Of a DNA stretch of 64,000 nucleotides, positions 57,888 to 64,000 are shown in pieces. The notes below the pieces were generated by a model that saw nothing but the letters and a program-made list of their open reading frames with translations, ran no database searches and was not told where the DNA came from. The DNA comes from Helianthus annuus (lineage: Eukaryota; Streptophyta; Magnoliopsida; Asterales; Asteraceae). The DNA lies in assembly GCF_002127325.2 (NCBI RefSeq), contig NC_035445.2:85141644-85205643 (forward strand), written 5' to 3'. A program made the translations under genes and the position numbers. Positions within the stretch are counted from its first letter, which is position 1, and every line of letters starts with the position of its first letter.

Positions 57888-58957
57888 GGCTACTTGGTTG
57901 ATGATGTAAGGTCATTGGAAAGTGAAAACACAAAGCGTTTGACCGGTCAGAGTGAAGATCAACAGGTTTATTTTTATATATATTTTTTTAAAGATGTATA
58001 TTTAAAAATATATATATTTATATATTTAACCTGTACATTATTAAATGTTAAGTAACCGTTAATCAAATTTTATATAAATAAAGATTTATTTATTACTAGC
58101 TGCTAATCATGGCTTTCATAACGTGACATATCCGATTGGTTCGACCAGTAAACCTATAGAAGAACCAGTTCGATAGTTGTTGTTTTTTTTAAATAGTTTT
58201 ACTATAGAAGAACCAGTTCGATAGTTGTTCTTGTTTTTTTTTTAAATATTGTTGCTAATTCAACTTTTTATGTATTTTCAAAACATATATTTTGTATGTT
58301 ACATATGTTATGTTATATATGCAAATTGTATATTATGTATTTTTTTTTTAAATATCATATATCTTTTATGTTTTTGCTAGGAGTTTGGAAAGCATGGCAG
58401 ATGCGAACAACTATTTTCAGGGTAACTTTTATTTTCCTGTGTTTTGTTATACTTTTTATATATTTAATAAAAATGGTAACATGCATGTTTGTTTACCATA
58501 CGCAGTATTTTATACATATACACTTGTAATATATCATATCTCTTTTAAAACATAAGTTTTGATGCATAGCATATGGTTTTAAAACATAAAGTAAATAGTT
58601 TTCTCATCCTGGGATGTTAAGTGGGCAAGCTAGACAGCTAGACCTCGTTTCTTTTCGGTTTGTTGTCTCTAAGAACGTTTATTAATTTATTTATATTTGC
58701 TTATTGACCGATAACTAGAAGATGGAACATCTTCAAAGCTGGAAACTTTGCAAAAACAACACAAGAAGAAAACCGAGAAAATCCATGAACTCAAGAATCA
58801 AATTGAAAGCTTGAAGTCTCGACTAGATGAAACAAAGAATGTTGTTTCAAAGGGTAGCGATGAGTCAATGAAGAAGTTAAGTGAAAACTACAACCAACTA
58901 CGAGACGAGTACAATCTGCTCCTTGGTCAGAAATCCAACAAAAAGCAAGTCAATTAA
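57888..58957 (+). pseudogene. Exons of an unrecognised coiled-coil protein, probably a gene fragment
   Basis: The last exon (58719-58957) encodes GEDGTSSKLETLQKQ and then a Lys/Glu-rich heptad-like coiled coil (HELKNQIESLKSRLDETK, LSENYNQLRDEYNLLL), ending in TAA at 58955-58957. A 41-bp exon (58381-58421, good AG/GT borders) joins it in phase and reads SLESMADANNYFQ. A candidate upstream exon (57888-57965, reading YLVDDVRSLESENTKRL) also has AG/GT borders but leaves phase 0 where phase 2 is needed. So an exon is missing or the gene is broken. No start codon or promoter is visible. I do not recognise the family. The natural composition and clean splice sites argue that these are real former exons. 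Confidence 0.5.
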
Positions 58958-60169
58958 GGGCCTTTATTTAATCGATTGCGATGTTTGTTAGATTTTAACT
59001 TCTATTTAAAAAAGAACACCATTGTGTGTTCATGGTATCTTCTCTTTGTTATTTCACAAGTGAGAATGATTTTATAGGTTTAACGAGTGAATTTAAGCTA
59101 GGTTAACATCAACTCGGACACACGGCAATAAAGGTACGAGCCAAACTGGCTCAGCTCGTAGTGTTCAATCTAAGAGTTGAGGTTCATCTCGTATTCAACT
59201 CAAGCCAACTCTTGGCTTAATGAGCTTAGCTGCTTTTTATGATTTTGTGTGTTTCTATTTTAAAAGCCTTAAATTATACAAGTTTCAAATACTTTTTTTA
59301 AGTTAACAACGATATTAAACTACCGACATGAAGAAAAAAAATCGTAATTAATCAATGATGGACTTGAAAGTTCATACATAAAATGAGTAGGCTAAACGTT
59401 TATTTATTATTTGAGCAAGTGATCTAGATCAAGCCAAATCGGCTCACGCTTCGCCTGAAAGTGTAAACAAGCCAACAAACTCGAGTTGAACTTAATCAAG
59501 GTTTAAAAAGTTAATTAAGACCGAGTTATTAGTAACGAATTATCTATTCGACCCTAACTACAATCAGAAAATAAAGGAAGTATACTTCTTTTATTATCAA
59601 ATATTAAATGGATTTTGTTATTTCTTTGTAAAAATAATATATATTGTGAAGAAATACATCTTCAACCAATTTTGATCCGTTCAAAGAGAGGACAAAAAGC
59701 AACCAAGGTTTGCAAATAACCCAAAAACCAAATATGGGCTGGTGATGGTTTTACAAGTTGGGTCCTGGAATACAATAATCGTTATAAAGCCCATTAATGG
59801 TTTTACAATTGGCCCGTTTTAGTTAAGTGATAAAATAGAAACAGTTTACAACTTGGGCTATTTAATTAATTATATATATATTCTCGTATAAAAATATATA
59901 TTCGTCTAAAAAAACATTTTTCGTATATTTAATTAAACCAAGCTACTTTAAAATAAGTAGGTCTATCATCGTAGCCGCGTTGCGGCGAACTTCTTTTGTT
60001 ATTTATTCTGTGTTTACATGTGTTTTGAAATCACTACGAGCGCGTTGCGCACAAAACCACTGACAAGAATAAAAAGAAAATGTAGAAAAAACACTAAAAG
60101 GCAACCGAAAAAAAAAATCAACCAAAAAAGTTGTATGGTAATGATATTGTTCGTATGAAACCCGTGGTC
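58958..60169. other. Intergenic with decayed dispersed repeats
   Basis: 59090-59530 has the GAGCCAAACTGGCTCAGCTCG / AACTCGAGTTGAAC word style of a plant dispersed repeat, partly inverted. GCCGCGTTGCGGCG (near 59975) and GAGCGCGTTGCGC (near 60039) are Helitron-hairpin-like but lack CTAG. No gene. Confidence 0.4.
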
Positions 60170-60170
60170 A

Positions 60171-60611
60171 GAGATGAACAAATGTTATTGGGCACCGGTA
60201 CCGAATTTCCCGAAACGAAAGCTCTTAAATACCAATTCGTTCCCGACTTTTGGCGTTCCTGGTACCGGTTCGCTACCGGTTTTTACCTTCATATACTTGT
60301 ACCATAACCGGTATTTTCGGTACTAGTACCGATTTGATATCGGTTGGCACCGAGCTCATCCCTACCCGTGAAACTAAAAAAAGAATCATTAATAGTTGAA
60401 GAAAATTTAAAAAAAAATGTACGATACCGTTGTTCGTACGGTACCCGTGATCAAGGATGAGCAAATGGCACCGGATAGTAGTACCGAATTTCCCGAACTA
60501 AAAGATTTTCAATATAAATTTGGTACCGACTTTTGGTGTTTTCTGTTACAGGCTGGTGTCGGTTTTTACCTTAATGTACCGATACCGAACATGACCGTAC
60601 CAGTATTCTGA
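60171..60611. mobile_element. Two copies of a GGTACCG-rich MITE-like repeat
   Basis: Copy 1 (60171-60367) has GATGAAC at the left and GCTCATCCCT at the right as short terminal inverted repeats and is rich in GGTACCG and ACCGGT words. Copy 2 (about 60450-60611) starts GGATGAGCAAATGG and repeats the same internal order (TACCGAATTTCCCGAA, GACTTTTGG, GTCGGTTTTTACCTT). The 62- to 64-aa ORFs are read-throughs of the repeat. Confidence 0.6.
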
Positions 60612-62330
60612 TAGAAGGTGGATAAATGAAAAAATGATTGCCACATGGCAAATATTGAATGGTGTAGATACTATTCATTAAGTTGTTTTTTTAACATATA
60701 GATAATTTTTAGCATATAGATAATGGTAGACGGGACTTGAAAGCAAAGTATGAGAAATTTATATGGATAGATATGTTTGTTTATTTCATTGATGTAGTCT
60801 CTAATGCAATAAATTATACAAGCTCATCCGTAATGGTTAATGCCCCTCAAGAGACATTTTTTTGCTACATGCCTACATCAGCATTATAACGTCATATGTA
60901 ATGGTTAAGCCCACTTAATGCCCTTTCATTTATTAATTTCTATGTTTTTCCTCTTCATTGGGCATTATTTTAGAAATACCCCTCCATCTTCATGTCCCTA
61001 TAATACCCATGGGAATAGTGTGAGGGCGTTATCAACTCCTTTCACGCCCCTATAATGTCTATTACGCATGACTTAAAGATGAATGAAACGTAGTCAAACT
61101 CTTCTATTATCTATTAGGGTAACAAGATAAATCACGAACCAAACATATCTATAATATGATAAAATCTATTTGTATACATGTTTTAGAACCAAGCACTCAA
61201 TTATCCGAGTATGAGCCTCCTCGTGTATGAAAAATTACCCTTTGTTATAAAAAGTGTTTTCAGGTGTTACTAATGCTAGTTATCAATATAGTTGATTTGG
61301 GACGCTCATTTTGAGTAGCTTTGGCAGTCGCGATATCCCTTTCGTGTCTTAGGGGTTGACTTTCATGCTTGTCATGACTTATATTTGAGTGATGATCATG
61401 GGTTTGTGACCCAATATTTACCTTTATCTTGGTTGGTCATTAGTGTCATGGGACTTGCGTCCCAATTCCTTGATTGAGATATGTGACTAGGACTTGTTCA
61501 TGGACAGAACATGTCTTTCTTGACTTGAACACAACTAGAACTTGTGCCCAATGTTATGCTTGGTCACATGCGACTAGGCCTCTAAAATTGAAACTTATTT
61601 TAACGATGATTTTGGATTGGTGACATGTATTCGCTTGATAGTGTTGGATGATTGGGTGTTACCCCCTTTAGTCCCCTATTCTAGCGTTATATTCGTGTTA
61701 CAGACATAGAGGTGGATTCATTGAGTCTCCCTTCTCGGGAAGCTTTACCCCGATACTAGAGCAAATTGCCAAATATGTTAGTCTATCGGTCGACCTGTCA
61801 CCAACAGTTGTAGTAAGAGAAAAGCATCCAAATGTGTGAGTTATTTGATACACAAGATGATTGTCTTGAAACAATATGTTGTTGGCGGTTCAGGGGTCAC
61901 TCTCCCTCAAATTGTCACCACAAGATGACGGGTCGTAAGAAGGTTTCTCTCTCTAGTTCTAGGACAAGCAACTCTAGCGCTAAACACCACTGATCTTTAC
62001 CGATCACGAATGAGGGGGATTATGATAAAAAAAAATGTGGTTCAACGAAGAAAGATGATAATCAAGTCACCTCAAAGATAACCCAAACACTTGTTACTTC
62101 TAAGTTTGGGAAACTTGATAGTTATGAATGTGATGTCGAAGACTGAAATTGAAGAAATCCATGGTGATTTATATGTTGAGATTGTGGTGGACCCACACGA
62201 TAGGTTTTCCTTGGATTGATCCTTGACTAACAACACCATTTTGGAAACTCCCGACTTATGCCAAGATTTTATCTATAAGATGCTTCTAAAGCTCATTAGT
62301 ACCATCGTATGAATAATAAGCATTTGTAAA
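60612..62330. other. Intergenic with a MITE-like segment and decayed element sequence
   Basis: 60820-61070 has TCCGTAATGGTTAATGCCC- and GGGCATTATTTT-type words typical of a MITE; ends were not fixed. 61280-62330 contains broken frames with a weak knuckle-like stretch (CWRFRGHSPSNC) suggestive of retroelement gag, but with frequent stops. No intact gene. Confidence 0.4.
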
Positions 62331-64000
62331 TGTCACACCCCAACCGATGGCGGAAACATCGGGATGAGACGAAGTGTGTAGATTGCTCAAAACGTCATAA
62401 CACTATGTGACAATATTTAATTTAAATTTAAATTTCATTTCAAAACTAAATGTCATACATAATTCAAAAGGAAATAACAACTTTGTTTCATAACATAACA
62501 TAACCAACAAAGTGATAGATTAATCTAGGTGTGTATCTAGTCCACCCTAAACTTGTTTCATGAATCATCCATACTTCAAAAATCAACCTGCAACATGTAT
62601 TAAAATAGAGTTTCAATGCAAAAGCAAAGAGCGAGTATACAAGTTTGTTTACATAGCATAATAGAATAAAAACTCATATCCAACATGAACATAATAAAAT
62701 AGTTTAAACGTGCTAGTTTACGTAGTCCATGTGATAGCCCAAGTTTCCCAATGCGTTTAAAGTACCTAACCCAAAGTTTAACGGGAGGTTGATATGTCTC
62801 CTCCTAACAATACCCCAAAGACTAACGGGGAGGTGCATTACTCCTATAGCGCTACTATTGTTAAGGCGGAACTACACACAAGAATTAAACGTTCACATTG
62901 CACAAAAAGTCTCAAGATTCACAAGTTTCATGTTTCATGTTTAAATGGATAGAGTAAGTTTCAAATAAGTTTCAAGTGTCGTGTGCGTTTAATATAGAAT
63001 ACATGTTGCACCCAAAGTGTTAAAAGTAGAAATGGGTTCGAGTATACTCACGGTTTACAAGTGGTGACTTGAAGTTCCGAGAGCAAGTTTGTAGATGAGT
63101 TAGTTTGGAGCACCTTGTCCTTCTACACAAGGAAACGTAGGTGTGTGAGTTTGGCGTATACGGAAGATTATAGATTCGGAGTTTAAAATATAAAGAAAGT
63201 AACATAGGTGAAAATAATCATCTTGTACACATAACTCTTGTTCTTGACACTATTGAAACTCAAAAGAGTTGGTATGATTTCATGGATTCTAAGATCCATT
63301 AGAGTCGTAACAAGGGCATGGTCATAGATGATGTAACGTCCACTTAACAAATAACTATTAAGTCATCATCAAGTCTTAGTTACTTAGATGTATACGTATA
63401 GAATAACTTAGATATTATATAGTTTTACAAGTCTTAAGATTCAAGCATGAGGTAGGAGATTAATGTCTCCATTTAGGTACCTCTTTGTGTCATAGAATAC
63501 ATACATGAGGTAGGAAGAACAAGCTTCCATTTAGGCACCTCTATTGTTCACCACTACGCTTGTTGTTATAAACGACAAGGAGGGTCATGAACATACAAGT
63601 ATCAAGGTATGAACAACAACTAATCTATAGTAAAACATCAAGTAATGAGTGGATTCTTATGAAGGATAGCCCAAGCTAATCCAACCATCACACATACATC
63701 AAGCTTCACACTTGAACAATACTTGTGGGTAAAACCCTAATTAAAACAGAAAGTTTATGAGGTTTTAACCTCTGATTTAGATGTCTCAACCATGTTTTTA
63801 AGCTTAACCAACCATGAGAGGGGTTGTAAGCATTAGGACATTGGTTTGAGATGTGTTTCACACAAGTTAGATGAAGTTTGCATAGGTTTGAAACAAAACA
63901 GAAAGTTTTAGTCCATTTTAGGGCAAATCCAAGCCTGATTCTTCCAAGGAAAAACCAAGGATTCAAACCCAAGGAAATAACAAGGCAATAGGAGGAAGAA
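62331..64000 (-). repeat. Minus-strand chromovirus-type LTR, runs off the window
   Basis: On the plus strand it starts TGTCACACCCCAACC and GATGGCGGAAACA, the inverse of the end bases of LTR E (TGTTTCCGCC...TGTGACA), so the LTR is on the minus strand with its 3' end here. It shares CCTATAGCGCTAC and CATAGCATAATA with 31570-32000. A direct repeat beginning CATGAGGTAGGA lies at 63446 and 63503. Its other end is outside the window. Confidence 0.6.

Noticed and set aside
59970..60055. GCCGCGTTGCGGCG and GAGCGCGTTGCGC as Helitron ends
   Set aside because: No CTAG terminus at the right distance on either strand.
61800..62160. Possible gag zinc knuckle
   Set aside because: The Cys/His spacing does not match CCHC and stops are frequent; at most a decayed remnant.

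Overview
This 64 kb window is plant nuclear DNA, most likely from a daisy-family (Asteraceae) dicot. It is AT-rich, with GT-AG introns, CT-rich leaders and dense nested LTR retrotransposons. The family assignment is inference: the LTR ends (TGTCACACCCC..., TGTAACGCCCC...) and the reiterated CACGGGGCCGTG motif are ones I associate with sunflower, lettuce and Tanacetum repeats, and I could not run a search. Only one intact host gene is visible.

Layout. 1-6100: intergenic, with a foldback element (884-1103), a 1.28 kb element with 65-bp terminal inverted repeats (1201-2478) and a long A-rich/T-rich low-complexity block. 6340-10260: an eight-exon gene for a CCCH zinc-finger/RRM RNA-binding protein of about 600 aa. 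10260-14770: intergenic, with a hAT-like MITE, a Mutator-like MITE with a perfect 9-bp target duplication, and a 43-bp minisatellite. 14772-29429: a 6.0 kb L1-type LINE on the minus strand, with a perfect 15-bp target duplication. Inside it sits a minus-strand solo LTR, and inside that a young 6.9 kb plus-strand element of the same LTR family. That inner element carries one ORF: tyrosine-rich repeats joined to a protease-like domain without its active site. 29445-31317: intergenic, ending in a broken chromovirus integrase tail. 32561-40148: a complete copia-like element (TSD ACAAA, tRNA-iMet primer site) without gag-pol, which instead carries a broken accessory gene of about 1,300 codons. 40711-43926 and 45893-49191: two solo LTRs of different families with perfect 5-bp TSDs; the second lies inside a third LTR (45278-51410) that follows another integrase tail. 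52860-53775: tandem array built on ACACAATG. 54000-55160: GC-richer LTR-like sequence. 57888-58957: exon-like remains of an unrecognised coiled-coil gene. 60170-60610: a pair of GGTACCG-rich MITE-like repeats. 62331 to the end: the start of another minus-strand LTR.

The window is mainly a record of insertions. Eight insertions can be bounded by target-site duplications read directly from the sequence, and their nesting gives a relative order. The two most unusual items are non-autonomous LTR elements that keep a long non-polymerase ORF: 18520-19908 and 35397-39313. Three unrelated LTR families here also share one design feature, GC-rich dyad-symmetric modules in otherwise AT-rich LTRs.
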